Positions 14,201 through 25,879 of a DNA stretch of 64,000 bases are shown here, piece after piece. Under the pieces are notes generated by a model. The model saw only the letters and a list, made by a program, of their open reading frames with translations. It had not been told where the DNA came from and did no database searches. Position numbers and translations under genes: made by a program. Source of the DNA: Opisthorchis felineus (Eukaryota > Platyhelminthes > Trematoda > Opisthorchiida > Opisthorchiidae); the NCBI GenBank assembly GCA_004794785.1, contig SJOL01008935.1, forward strand, positions 147,800 through 211,799, read 5' to 3'. Positions within the stretch are counted from its first letter, which is position 1. The number at the start of each line of letters is the position of its first letter.

Positions 14201-17129
14201 GCAGTAAGAAAGAAGTACCTGATTCTAAAATAAGTTACTTAAGATATGGCGCGAATACAAGTGTACTGTCGACCGTAACGAACTTTGGATGCTCAGGGAG
14301 GTATACAAGGTAGTAACGAGCGGTCAGTTAAATGGCCTGTGTAACAAGCGAAGCGGAAGAAACAGAATAGGGAAACACCCAGAAAAAGTCACAGGGGAGT
14401 AAACATTGACAACAGCCATCAGCTGGTGCAACGTAATGTCACAGTTCATAGTACTCTCCACACAACCTACCGTCGCACCAAAAGGTGCACTCAGAAGCAG
14501 TGTCGTTAGACAGAAAACTTGGCCAACAAAGGATGGCATACTGAATGGAACGACCTTAGACGAGTGCCGAGCGCATAAGCCTTGGTAGCGGGTGGCTTCA
14601 TGCAATTCTGTCTTGGCTGTCAGACCCAGTTTTACCCTACGGATTAACACGCACTCCCAACGCAGATAAACAAAATGTGGGGAACAGACATGCGTAGAGA
14701 CGATAGTAACATGCCAGTGATAGGATCCCTTGACTGTGCGCTGTGTACACTAACGATAGACTTTCGTAATGGATAGAATAATTGAAATAAGAGTGACAGT
14801 ATGGAAAAATAGGGAAAAAAATTCTAACATTTTCATTAGTAGGCTGGGTTTTGACTTGTGTGGGAATCAACAATAAATGGTAAAAATTCCCCATAAAACC
14901 TATCCATTTACAGGTGATCATTGGCGCGCGCGCGATTTCTGATTATCTTGTAAAGCTGTAGTTTAATCCATTCATCTCTTAAATAACTTTTCCATTCCGT
15001 GTCAGCGCATCAAACAGTGCTCCTAATTCACAGTGTGAGTTGAATACGATGAGAGAACAAGAGTCTGCTCTGTTGACCGGAGAGTCAGTTCAGTGTTTTT
15101 TCATACTTTGCGTTTTGCCTATTTATTAGTCTGCTGGATAGTTTCTGTCAACAGAAGTGAGTTAATCCATCTAAAGTGCATCTGAAGTGGTGACATCTGA
15201 TACCAACAATCACTAGGTTCTTGACAAAGATGTGCTCCACAAGTGTTATAGGCTGGAAGTGTGAGTATATTCATCCGGAAGTTGACCATTATTTTCCTGT
15301 CATCTTTCCACAAGACACTGATAATCTCCTGAAGGGTTATACTGGTCTAGAAGCAAATACCAGATTATTTGCAATCAGACATGGCGCCCGAACAAATGAC
15401 ATGCAGCTCATGACGTAACGATCTTTCTGAGAACAGGGAGAGCATCGCTCAGAGACCAACTCTAGAGTCCCAAACGAACAACAGGATGCTCAACTGTTTG
15501 TGATCCTCCAAGAAATTCAAGAAATGTTAGTAGTCATTATATGGCCAAGGCAATGAATAGGTTATGATTAAAGGAACTGAAAGCAAACAGGGAAATATCT
15601 GTTTTTCTTGTTTTCCCGTAGCATCTTACAGTCGAAGAAGCATTCAAACAAACGTGCAGTTACGAACATCTTGGTATCCACGACTTCAGGTGATTCTGCT
15701 GCAGACTTAAGTTACAAAACAGCATCATTCTCAAGGTAGTCAGAAGTTTTAAATGTACATCGTAGACTCCAATCTGAAATCTCGAATTATTACCAGTTCT
15801 TCTAAAGAAACGGATAACTACTAGGTCTTGGATATGGATGAGGTCTCGAAAAGCCTATCCACGAAAGGATCTCACCGTAAATGATACTAAATGAGATTAA
15901 GTAGGTGGTCCGGTTCTGAGACTCTGGTTAACATTTCCAGGCTTTCAGACTCCGGCGCATTTGTGTGCTGACCAAATACCTCGGTAAATATTGGGTCCGC
16001 TGCAAGAATAGACTGCCACTCGACCAACAAAACATGAAGATTTAGATTAGTTAGGTGTCTGAATAAGTCAGCAGCCGATTATACCAAGAACATCCCTATG
16101 CTCAAATTTATTGACTGTTTAAACCGGTCAGCGAATGTATGATCTGGGGGAAAGGGTCCGAAGCGTTTATTCGATCTTTTCATTTTATGAGCTAGTGTGA
16201 ATATTTGGTTTAATTGAGGTTTTAGTCGAATGCCACAATCCTGGCTCCTAATATTCTATGTTATTTATGCAATGCTCCTGCCCCGGGGGGTTCCCAGCTA
16301 TATTAACAACACAGAAGATTATAGGTTTGGATAACTACCTCAATGAATTTTACAGACAGCGAAGTTTTGCCCAGCTTTGAAAGCAATCACCGTCTAAAAA
16401 GAACACTACTGCTGTGTTATCTCGACTTTGGCTCCCTTCTATTTGCTACACCTTGGTCTGTGTAAGCTACGACGATAAGCCCGTTTTGAATAAAAAAATA
16501 GGAGGTTTGACCTTGCTTCGATCCTTGTGGAGCATCTAATATCACCAGCTTGAGACTAGAGTCAAGAATATACTCCTGATCACATGTAAAGATAACACAG
16601 CTACCGCTACGGATCTATCTAGTCGATGCTGAGGCGCGGTTGTTTATGCATGTCCTAGAGTTGAAGGTTAGGGACTGAACTGGAGTAAGAAATCGTGCAC
16701 ATGAGGCGTAACCTGATATATTTTCAAACGATTTTCTCTGTGTAACGATAAAAGCTCATGACACGTATTGGATACAAAACCCTACTGCGAAGCCTCCAGC
16801 TAAATCGCCACTTGGCTTTAACGACAAGACTGTTTTGGATACTTCATAGTTCAGTAGAAGCCATTCATACAATCTCCTCGCCATACAATCACTAATCATA
16901 ACGACATCCGGGACTTTGCTTCAGCAACCTTTTTTTCTGTTAGGTCTCGCGTTATATTGTCACCCGTTTTGACATCCACAATACGTTACCTAGATTGGGT
17001 TTTTTGGTTGCGGACAACATATGTTTCAGCGTACATTACGGCGAATGTCGCCCAGGTGTGATAATAATTCCTTCGTTATTGGGAATAACTCCATTAGTGT
17101 AACGCTCGACTAGCGAGAGCGATCCTCAG
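8201..17129. other. intergenic DNA, no gene recognised
   Basis: Several open frames of 60-114 codons occur (for example 9615-9896, 11248-11529, 11537-11881 on plus and 14324-14650 on minus). None has a recognisable domain, a signal peptide or a neighbouring exon with consistent splice sites. A TA-rich simple repeat lies at 12385-12560 and an 11-nt alternating GC run at 14924-14934. The rest shows nothing I can name. Confidence 0.55.
12385..12560. repeat. TA/TG-rich simple-sequence region
   Basis: About 175 bases of degenerate ATATAATATGTA, TGTAATAAATGTAATG and similar words. It resembles the TA-rich tract at 7980-8098, so both may be expansions of a similar seed. Confidence 0.7.
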
Positions 17130-17830
17130 CAACTTCATCCAAGCGCAACCCTCCATTCAATTTGCCTCTGAAACCGAAATTGACAACGCTTTCCAATTCT
17201 TGAACTTTGAATTAGTCCAGGTGTTCAATTCGGAGATCTGTCCACAGAAAGCCCAAACGGATGGGATAGTAGACAAACTTCCACAGTTCTGCGCCAGTGA
17301 AGCAGAAACGTTTACACTTTGACTGACCGAGCGAGGCAAATTTGCTCTGCGGATAAAATGGACCCTGAAATGAAGTACATTGCTAACGTGTTCAGCGCTA
17401 ACGGTTATCTAGATAGATTCACAGCACAGAATACGTGTGTGGATGCCGTATCCAACCGTTTGCCCTGACTGTTGAAGATAAGCCCATTTACTTGGATCTG
17501 CCTTACAAAGGAGATCTGTTGGTATGCACATTCAACTTGTTGTTTGGCACAATATGTTCGGTGCACGACAAGGCAACTTGCTAAGAGAACACGTATGCAT
17601 CTCTCTTGCTGGAACATCACTAGACGCAGTGGTTCGGCCAAAAGCTCGATCGCGTTACACATTTGACACCGGTCACGAGATCAATCAAAACGAGGTGTTT
17701 CGCGTTATCTACCGAGTGTCTAATAGACTGTCAGTATCGATCCAATGGCGTTGCAAAGTCGAAGCAGTCGCAAGAAGATTGCGAGTTCCGGTAATATGCT
17801 GTTGAAAACGATTCGGTCAAGCTGTGAGTC
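17130..17830 (+). pseudogene. decayed Penelope-like element, RT 3' part and GIY-YIG end
   Basis: In successive frames the plus strand encodes pieces in the order expected for the 3' half of a PLE polyprotein. First comes IQFASETEIDNAFQFLNFEL (late RT region), then DPEMKYIANVFSANGYLDRF, then VEDKPIYLDLPYKGDLL (the linker before the nuclease). Last is FDTGHEINQNEVFRVIYRVS with the basic tail that follows, which resembles the C-terminal part of a GIY-YIG domain. The frames are separated by several stops and shifts, and the GIY and YIG boxes are missing, so it is dead. The 5' part of the RT is not visible upstream. These assignments rest on remembered family patterns. It belongs to a different PLE lineage from the copy at 54235-55415. 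Confidence 0.65.
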
Positions 17831-18254
17831 TATCCTGGTCATGTGACACGAATCGGTTGACCCATTTGCTCAGTGGCCCTCTAGACCACATCACAGCGTC
17901 CCTTTAAACGCGATTAGGATTTTCTTGATAAACAACCGTCCGTTTTCCCGCGTTTTCTAATTAATTGGCCAGTTTTGAAGGTTTACTTTATTATTTACTC
18001 ATATTTTAACCACTAGATAAATACTGACCTGACTACGAGGTTCGGAAATCATCAATGTTCGTCATTGTGTTCTTATTTGATTATGTCTTCTGCAATCTGT
18101 TGCATGACTACGAAATGATTTAACAACACACGGTGGTGGTAAATATAGGGGAGGTGACATCCCGGCGTGGTCACTAAAAACCATCGGAGGAAAAGACAGA
18201 CTGGATCCACAATCAGTGCTTACTTATTAACAGTGTGCTGGAAATTTTATCTTT

Positions 18255-18545
18255 TTCAGTGAAGATTTCATCCCTTAAGTGTACTCAATCTATGTCAAGA
18301 AGCCAAGAAACACTGTACAGATGTTTCATTCTTGGTAGGAATCATCCATAGTGCACATCTCACGAAACTCCAATGGTTGCGGAACCATGATCTCCGAGGT
18401 GATAGTTTGAACACTTGACCGTTTGGCTACGAGCGGCTGATCAATGAAGTGGTTGATTCGCACTTTAGACAGGATATAAAGTCACCATTTGTTCAATTAA
18501 CAATCCACCTAACATGGTGCCGTGTTAACTGGCTGCGTCAATGAC
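18255..18545 (-). repeat. SMalpha-like hammerhead repeat, copy 1
   Basis: This stretch shares an ordered set of words with 59105-59400 and 62205-62400. They are a GGAGATTT..CC.TAAGTG-like start, the reverse-complemented hammerhead block, CACATCTCACGAAA, GGCTACGAGCGGCTGAT, GACAGGATAT and GTTAACTGGCTG near the end. Orientation is given by the ribozyme strand. It lies about 430 bases beyond the decayed PLE. Whether it is that element's terminal repeat or an independent SINE-like unit cannot be decided from sequence alone. Confidence 0.6.
18311..18355 (-). ncRNA. degenerate hammerhead, SMalpha-like
   Basis: Read on the minus strand, the GAAA box, the ACATCTGTA stem III segment and the CAGTG stem I strand are present. 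The CTGATGA box has become TGGATGA and stem II no longer pairs well. Predicted inactive. Confidence 0.5.
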
Positions 18546-18584
18546 GAGTTGTCAGACGTAAGTTTCCCCCACTGTGTGAATTTG

Positions 18585-18740
18585 TTCTTCTGAGCTATTT
18601 GCAAAAGGATGACAGTGAGAGTTGTTACTTTTTCAATTGTTATTTTGTCCTTGAAAATGAACCATTCTATGCTGAAATTCAGAAGCACAGTATGATGTGC
18701 ACTGCTGATGATTCCCAATAAGGATGAAACAGCATACCTG
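18585..18740 (+). repeat. SMalpha-like hammerhead repeat, inverted copy 2
   Basis: An inverted partial copy of the preceding repeat. It contains AGAAGCACAGTA.GATGTGCACTG followed by a hammerhead core at 18699-18735. Together with 18255-18545 it forms a head-to-head pair around about 40-150 bases of other DNA. Confidence 0.5.
18699..18735 (+). ncRNA. hammerhead with intact core, damaged stem I
   Basis: CTGATGA (18705-18711) and GAAA (18726-18729) are both intact. Stem II is TTCC/GGAT around CAATAA: three Watson-Crick pairs plus a U-U at the base. The 5' stem I strand GCACTG is present. The matching 3' strand, CAGTGC in related copies, is replaced by CCTGAC. Cleavage is therefore unlikely without compensating pairing. 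Confidence 0.55.
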
Positions 18741-20232
18741 ACCTTGAAAATGAAAATGAATATTCCAAAGTCGCCTCACACAAAATCCTTGAAGGTTACA
18801 AAAAAGGCACTCTTGAGTATATCAACTGGACAAACAAACTTCTGAGGAGGGTTTTCACTTTTCTGCTAACTAAATATTGAGGAAATCTTATGAAGTGACG
18901 TGTTTCATGAAACAGAGGATGTACACTTGACGCGCTTTTAAAGGCTTCTTCAGCGATTTACTTGTATGTCTTCTTGGTAACAAAATGTGGGCTATGTGTT
19001 CCGTCTGCTATTTGCCCGAGCACGTAGTCCTTGTGATATCAATTTTACCTGTTACCGGTAACTTCAAAGAAGCTGAAATCACAGCTCGGGTTGAAATGTA
19101 TTTTCAGAGGGTTACTGCGTTAAATACGGAGACCGGATAAGACTACTGTCCTCAGTACTTACCTGACTTTACTACTGTTTTAGTTTGGTACATGAATAAG
19201 TGATGTCATGAAACGTGTAAGTTGACCCGGGGTACTTGCAGCTGGATAGTGGGACAGTCCCTAGATATGAGCGAACTAAAAACCTGTACACTGGCTAGAA
19301 GACTGCCTACTGGTTTGAGTATACCTTTTGCTTAGTTACCCAAAATACCAACCTCTTAGCGACTTCACCAATTTATTCCACGAGTCAACGGGACTTTGCT
19401 GTGGTCTCGGTGCTCAATTATGTGTGAGATGCCACGTCTCATTCAGAGACTTAGGGGCATGCCCAATGAATCTAACAAATAGTTTCGATGTTGGTTACGA
19501 TTTGCCTATGATTCCTCCAATTTCAGGAGTGATTCGCTTAAATTTGTGATTAAATATTTATTTCCCATGTATAGGCCCACCTTGCTTAGAGTGAATGATT
19601 CCCTTGTACGCAGGGTGGCGTCCGTTCTTAGGTGGAGCTCTGTACATGATATACACGATATGGTGTGAGGTTTTCCGACATTTACCAAGGTTAAATTTTA
19701 CTCTCACTATATCTTTTAAGATATTCTGTTGGCATTAAGTTGAGCGAATAAGGCTAGTTACATAAGGCTGCGAAGCAGTGGTGCGATAAAAGTTTTCTTT
19801 TTTTCACCGGTGTTTTTGAGAATACCACTTTTCCTTCCGAACGAAAGAGTGTGCCGTCATATATATCCAAGCAACCAGTTCTGTAAGCGAATGTGCTCTC
19901 GTGAGGAATATTAACGAGCGCAACAAACAGCTTAGAAAACGTCAAACATGTAACTGTTTTTTTTTTTTAACTGGATCCGTTGCCCAATTGGTCAGTTCGT
20001 TCAGACTGTCAACCAACCTGTGTGTGGGACACGGGTAGAAAATCGGCCGTGTTCGATATCTCACATTGATGTTTCAGTCGGACATTTTGGTATTTACGGC
20101 CTTCAGGTCTGTGCACAGATGCACACAAATGGTGAATCAGCTCATTGGGCCATACTGTTTGAGATTTTGTGCTAAAATGTTGGAGTGACCAATAGGATGA
20201 GCATATTGTTACACAAGCTGTGAACAACAACC
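18741..20232. other. 5' flank of the Kv channel gene
   Basis: About 1.5 kb immediately before the channel start codon. It must hold the 5' UTR, and perhaps the promoter or an upstream non-coding exon, but no TATA box, initiator or splice acceptor stands out. An in-frame TGA lies at 20221-20223. A stretch at 19980-20070 has tRNA-like words (TTGGTCAGTTCGTTCAGACTG and GTGTTCGATATC) that may be an old SINE head. Confidence 0.4.
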
Positions 20233-21039
20233 ATGGATAAAAGTGGCCCGCAAAAGGAATTACAAAACTGTCTCACTTACACACCCAACTCAGGAAGTGA
20301 GTTTGGGCGTACGGTTGCTAACACGGCCATCAAGTCCGAAGAAACTGTTAGCCCGGAGATGGCGCGGCATACTTCAAAGTCTTTGAAAACCAAAGCGACA
20401 AAATGGATCGCTACTCACGTGCCAGGACGCCCACATCATCATAACCATGAACACAGTGATACTGGAGTTACATCCTGGGATACCCTGCATTGGAGTGAAC
20501 ATGCCAGTTATACGTTCCATTTAACTACAAGTGACCTCATCGATGTGCGCAAAAGATCAAGTAGAGCACATCTGAATGTGGGTGGCGAACATCATGAAAT
20601 AAAGTGGAAGACACTGGGAAATTACCCGAATTCTAGATTAGGGAGATTAAGTTTATCCATGGATCCTTTGGAAATTATGCAACTTTGTGACGATTATTCA
20701 CCACAGAAAAATGAGTTCTACTTTGACCATTCGGCGCGGTCTTTTAGCTCCATCCTGGATTTATACCGTACTGGACATCTGCATATTCTTGACGAGGTAT
20801 GTGTAATGGCTTTCATTGAGGATCTGAATTATTGGGGCCTCAATGAGTGTCTACTTGACGCTTGCTGTCTGACGCGATTTGTCCAGCGCAAAGATCGCAT
20901 GGAGGAGGATATCAAAAAGACACCCAGTGCGGGCTTGCCAAGTACTGATTCGGAACAGTTTGGGCAAGGAAAATGCGCCGAATTTCAGCGGCGAGTGTGG
21001 GAGGTGGTAGAGAAACCACAAACTTCTACTATGGCTAGA
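20233..21039 (+). CDS. Kv2/Shab-type potassium channel, exon 1 (T1 domain)
   Basis: This exon encodes the cytoplasmic N-terminus of a voltage-gated K+ channel subunit and its tetramerisation (T1/BTB) domain, residues 1-269. Residues 1-113 are variable, with a His-rich patch at 68-75. T1 spans about 114-212: LNVGG, RLGRL, the CDDY..NE.YFD block, LYRTG and DLNYWGL. It contains the zinc-site pattern of non-Shaker T1 domains: H184, five residues, C190, twenty residues, C211-C212. The following VWEVVEKPQTSTMAR matches the WDLLEKP.SS.AAK linker of Kv2 channels, which runs straight into S1. The ATG was chosen because a TGA lies four codons upstream in frame and the context is strong (A at -3, G at +4). 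Coding stops at a GTAAGT donor in phase 0; the open frame beyond it (VSWL) is intron. Subfamily assignment to Kv2/Shab is from T1 and linker similarity recalled from the family. Confidence 0.93.
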
Positions 21040-21045
21040 GTAAGT
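21040..21045 (+). promoter_or_regulatory. 5' splice site (GTAAGT)
   Basis: Consensus donor following AGA at the end of exon 1. Splicing here joins residue R269 to the alanine that opens exon 2 and restores the Kv2 linker-S1 alignment without gap. Confidence 0.88.
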
Positions 21046-24000
21046 TGGTTATGATAACCATCAAATAAGAGGTTTTAACTATCCGATGTACAGATGGCTT
21101 CCATATTGTTTTATTGAACAGTGTACTCCAAAATATAACCAAATATGTGCCGCCAACCAGCCCATACGCCTGAGGTTGTGGGCTATTTTACAACAGTTCA
21201 ACAGAAGAAAACTTTCTTGCAGAGGAGAGTAGTCACGTCTAATTTATTGAACGATATAGTATGTCGTATGCATGCATCAAAACTTGGTAATGCTAAAATG
21301 TTTCTGCAACCTCTGGACTAGACGGATTTTTGGTTAATGGTAATAAAAATAATTGGTAATCCCGCGACTTACGCGATGTGAATGCTATATGAAGGCCAAA
21401 TATTCGTGCTGATCAAGTGCACTAGAAACTTTCAGCTGACATTTTGTCAAGGAACTGTAATTCCTTTGAATAGATTTATTTGTTTTGTATATATGAAGAA
21501 ATCGCAGCTGCGTCAATAGTATCGGCGACACTACTTAAATGTTGAACCCCCACATGAAAAATTAGTGTGCCCTATTACAACGTACTTTAAAAAATAAACA
21601 TAGTCAACGAGCAAATGGTCTATAAAAATAGTAGGTGGACCACCGTATCGCTGGAATAATAAATATAGAATGTCCTAGTGTGTGAGCTACGATTAAGTAC
21701 GGATAAGGTTGAGTGACGTAGAGGCTCATTTACCTGAAGAATACTTGAATTCCCCATGCCTTTGTTTTGTGGGGTCTGTGTGGCCTAGCAATAAAACAGT
21801 CATGTTGGGAAGTCTACCTTTTTCCACTTTGGATCGTTGACGCTCAGAGACACGTGGTTCAAACATCAGTGCGCAGACGGAAATTTGTAGGGTTTTTGTT
21901 CTTTTTACTGCTGGCCTATTTGCACCCTAACCCTTGGTCTGTTTACTGCACCCAACTTTTACGGCTGCATATGCAAACATTTTTGCGTGCACCAATTATT
22001 TACCGCATGGTTAGCTCGGAACCATTCAAAAAAAGAAACTGCCGACTGAAAATGATGTTCATCGTGTCTTTAAAAGTTCTATTTTTTGGTCCTTTCGTAC
22101 GGAGGTTTTTTGATCGTTACTGAGTATAGCGCTCCGTTAAGAGAAAAGTCAATCCAAAATAGCTAACAACGGGCTGAAAGGAATGTGACATTTGAACAAA
22201 ACATTTTGGTTATTCAGACCTCCCACATCGAAAACTAGGTCATGTTTTTTTCTCAGAGGGGCTTTCACCCAGCTGCCTTTTAGCCCTAATCTTTGTTCGG
22301 TAGAAACTCCGTGTAATACATACCACAGCAATTATACAGATTTTGTGGTCTGAAAAACGAGTCTGAAAATGTTGCTTAAGAGAAAGGGTGGATCATCAGA
22401 GAAGGTGCGACCCGCTTTTTTGTTGAAATTGTACTGAACTGATTTTGAATCCGATTGTGAAACACAACAACAACAATAACTAAATCTCCCGCGACGATAT
22501 GTCAACATGGTGTGTGCATATATTTTTGTCGCAGTTGTCCCATCGTTGAGGATATTACTTCAGCTGATTGAAATAATGTCTCCATAGATTTTAAGCTTGA
22601 TCCCTGATGGGATACACTGCTTGATGACTAGAATTTCCTCACCTACATACAGAATTACAACAGTGGTAAAAAACATGGCAGATTCTAGCTATTTGTAGCG
22701 GATTGAACTTGCTTGATCCAAATCTAACACACTTGAAAAATGCATGTTTGTTGTGGTGGATGTTGTGTGTAGGAAATTTAAATCCGCTTCTTCAGGTGAC
22801 TAAAGTATCTTAGAAGAACTGCATGACACTGCAATAAACACAATAAACACAACTAGAAAACAAACAAATGCTTTTGATAAAGTGGTGAAGCTGCGTAGAA
22901 AGCAGGCATAGGGTTGTCACTATCACCTTGGTTCTGCCTTAATTTTACCAGATGTTTTGTAAAAATAAGCTCCTGCAAGGTCGGTGGTGCAAGTCACTTT
23001 GTGGTCACCCGTGCACTTTGGACCTAAATTTGTTGACATAGAATGGTCAGCACTGGTTTCATTTTTGATCTTGTTAGCAAGGATAGTTTGGGACCATCGG
23101 ATGTCACAGTGATAAGCTGCTTTGCAAAAAAATGAATTGCCGTCAATTTGATCTGTTTGGCAGTTCCATTTGAGCGTTACTGAAATTGTGCAGTCTGACG
23201 AAGAAATTATATCTACCCATTTGGGATGACTGCAGGGACCGAACTCACCGGGCTGTACAAAGTAACTATCGTTTGATTGGAAAACAATGGCTCGACCGTA
23301 GGTTCCGGCGTTTTCACACTCTCTTTGCTAATAAAAAAATCTAAGGTAAAGCGATGCATTTTCTGTTTTTGAGCTTGGTTACTTCATCCGACGTATCCAA
23401 ATCTTGTAAGTCTGTGGACAGTCAGGCCAACGCAGACCTGTGAACATATCACACTTCAACAAGCAAACGGGGTCAAACTTAAATTAAAAATCCTGTTCCT
23501 CCTTTTGCTTTCGCGGTCTGTTTTCATTATATCCAGTTGTTCGCAACAAGGCGTTAAACGCTAATTTTATTCAAAAAGATCATCTTTCTGTCCAGCAGCA
23601 TTACTACGAGCACCAAGTTAAAGCATGTCCATCTCTTTCTATGTTTATCTTTCATGTGGTCTCTTGTGATCGCTTCAGTCCAATCTCCTTCAAGAAACAT
23701 GTCTCTCTCAGCTACATGTTGCTTACACTGCTGATTACTGTAACTCGGCCTATTCGTGTTTACATTTGCGGTGGGTCAGCTTTTCACAACCTTACTCATA
23801 ACCAGGAGAAATACCTGTTAGACGCAATCGGAAAATCACAAGTTGTTGTAATGATCCAATACATCAGCCCGTTTTTCAGTAATGCTCAGCACTACCTCAT
23901 GCATCAACTCACCCGCTCATAAAATTGCATCCAACGTAGATGACGTAAATGAGCGCTATGAATATCAGTTTATGGCTCATGCTTATTTCACCCTTGAGTA

Positions 24001-25879
24001 GGGTTGCCAGGTTTTTTCCAAACACCACAATTCAGATCAGAACAGAACAGCCCTACTGTGTTAATCGGATGTGACGTGAATGAGTGAGGTTTTAGTGTTG
24101 GTGGTGACCTAGTGTCGCCTATGATACGTTTCTGAATTTGTGTATACATCGGGATCAGTTGGGTAGCAGTAAATCCAAATAGGACACTTATATAATGGCC
24201 TAGATAGCTGTGTATTCTTCCGAAGTATGTTTTGGGTTATCAAACACACCGTTTTGGTTTGCTCCTTCTCTAATCTAAGGGTATAAAATCGTAAGAACTG
24301 GAGTAACGTTGATGTGACTGACTGTTTAGTCTGATTTGATGGCCATGTGTCTGGAGTCGCGTGTGAATTGTAACGATTTGGTAATGGGTTCCATATGTGA
24401 GATCAAAGTTTCCACGTGATATGAATTACTGACCTGTAGAACACCTCTGCGTAAAGTAATTAGAGTCCTTGTTCTTCTTGTCATGAATTTGTGGATGGAA
24501 ATACAAAAAAATCGTGCATTGTTTTGTGTGAAATGACACAGAAGTTATGTGACACATCATTGTTTGCGTAATAGCGAAACAACATACGTGGAGTTTTTCG
24601 GAACCTGGCAGACAATCTGAAAAGCCCTGTGCGGGGTTTTGAGATTAAGTCCTTCGAAATCAAGCCAAAGATGTTATTTACTGAGCGACATTATTGCATA
24701 CTGAAGCATAGTGCACACACATTTTGCAGAATACTTGGTTAATTTGGTTCCCTTCGTAAGACAAAAAAACCCGCTAACCTGTAATCCCCAAGTTTGTTGG
24801 TCTTTCAGTCAGGTGGTTAAGTGTGACTTTCCATGTCACAGTCTTTTTGTGTGTTTTTAAACGCTCGATATCCAGTGAATCGAACGGAGAATGATTATAG
24901 TGCCGTCCAAAGCAAACCCAATTATAGCAGGTCCTCATTATCTTGTCAAGTTTTTTCCTAATTTTCTTGCTTAAGTTGGAATATTTTTAGTAACATCCAC
25001 ACCTTCGTGCTTCCCTAATTAAAACTGAATTCACTGAATTACCAAAAAAAGGGTTATGAGCTAGACATATGTGGTCTCCTAGTTCCGAGTTCAAAACCCT
25101 CTGTACGACAAGTCACCTGTTTTGTAGACTTATGTCGGCCTTGGATCCTTGCAAACAGCAGTTATGAACACTTTACGCAATTGAAAAATGAAGAACAGAT
25201 GGGAAGATAATACTGAGGCACGAAATCATCGGACAGTGCGGTTTGAATGGCAGACGTGGTGAAAAGCTTAAGCGAATTATTCTCAAAGGAAATTGACAAC
25301 GCTGGATCGGATGACAGCGCCGCGCCTTTATTCAATGGTAGTCAGTGAGTAAAAGCTATCACAAGCCTTAAAATTGCCTTCAGAATCTTCTGGACGATTT
25401 CACTCAGACCGCATTATTTCTCTCTGTAAAGGATTCGTGGTGGAAGTAAGTCGCATTACGAGTTGATTGGACATGAGGATTTTTGATGAAGCCATCCCTC
25501 CTATGAATGTTCATTTCCAAATGCAGGAACAAAACAAGACCAATGAAATATGGCTTTATCTGTGAGGATTTTTTTAAGTAACCATGGCTAAAATATCTTA
25601 TTGGTAATATCTTTATAAGCTAAGTTCCACATAATATCAAGGCCGAAAGACAACAAAAATTATGGGAACGGGAACAACGTTCTTTTTTCAGACTGAACGT
25701 TATGTGGACTGAACGGTGGGTTGTCAATGGTCCCTGTATTCATTAAGCCACGGTTAAATAATCCAATCGGATAAACGAAACTGTATCGGCGATTGCAGAA
25801 GAATACAGAAGGCCACATACAACCGGCTGATAAAGTTGAATTTCTCCACATCATTAGCACAATAAACTCATTGCAAACC

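Noticed and set aside
14924..14934. Alternating GC run as a possible Z-DNA site
   Set aside because: Only 11 bases with no gene or repeat boundary nearby; not enough to call a feature.
21040..21054. Last codons (VSWL) of the exon 1 frame
   Set aside because: They read through a consensus GTAAGT donor and do not match the channel; spliced, the next residues are AFAAVS from exon 2.
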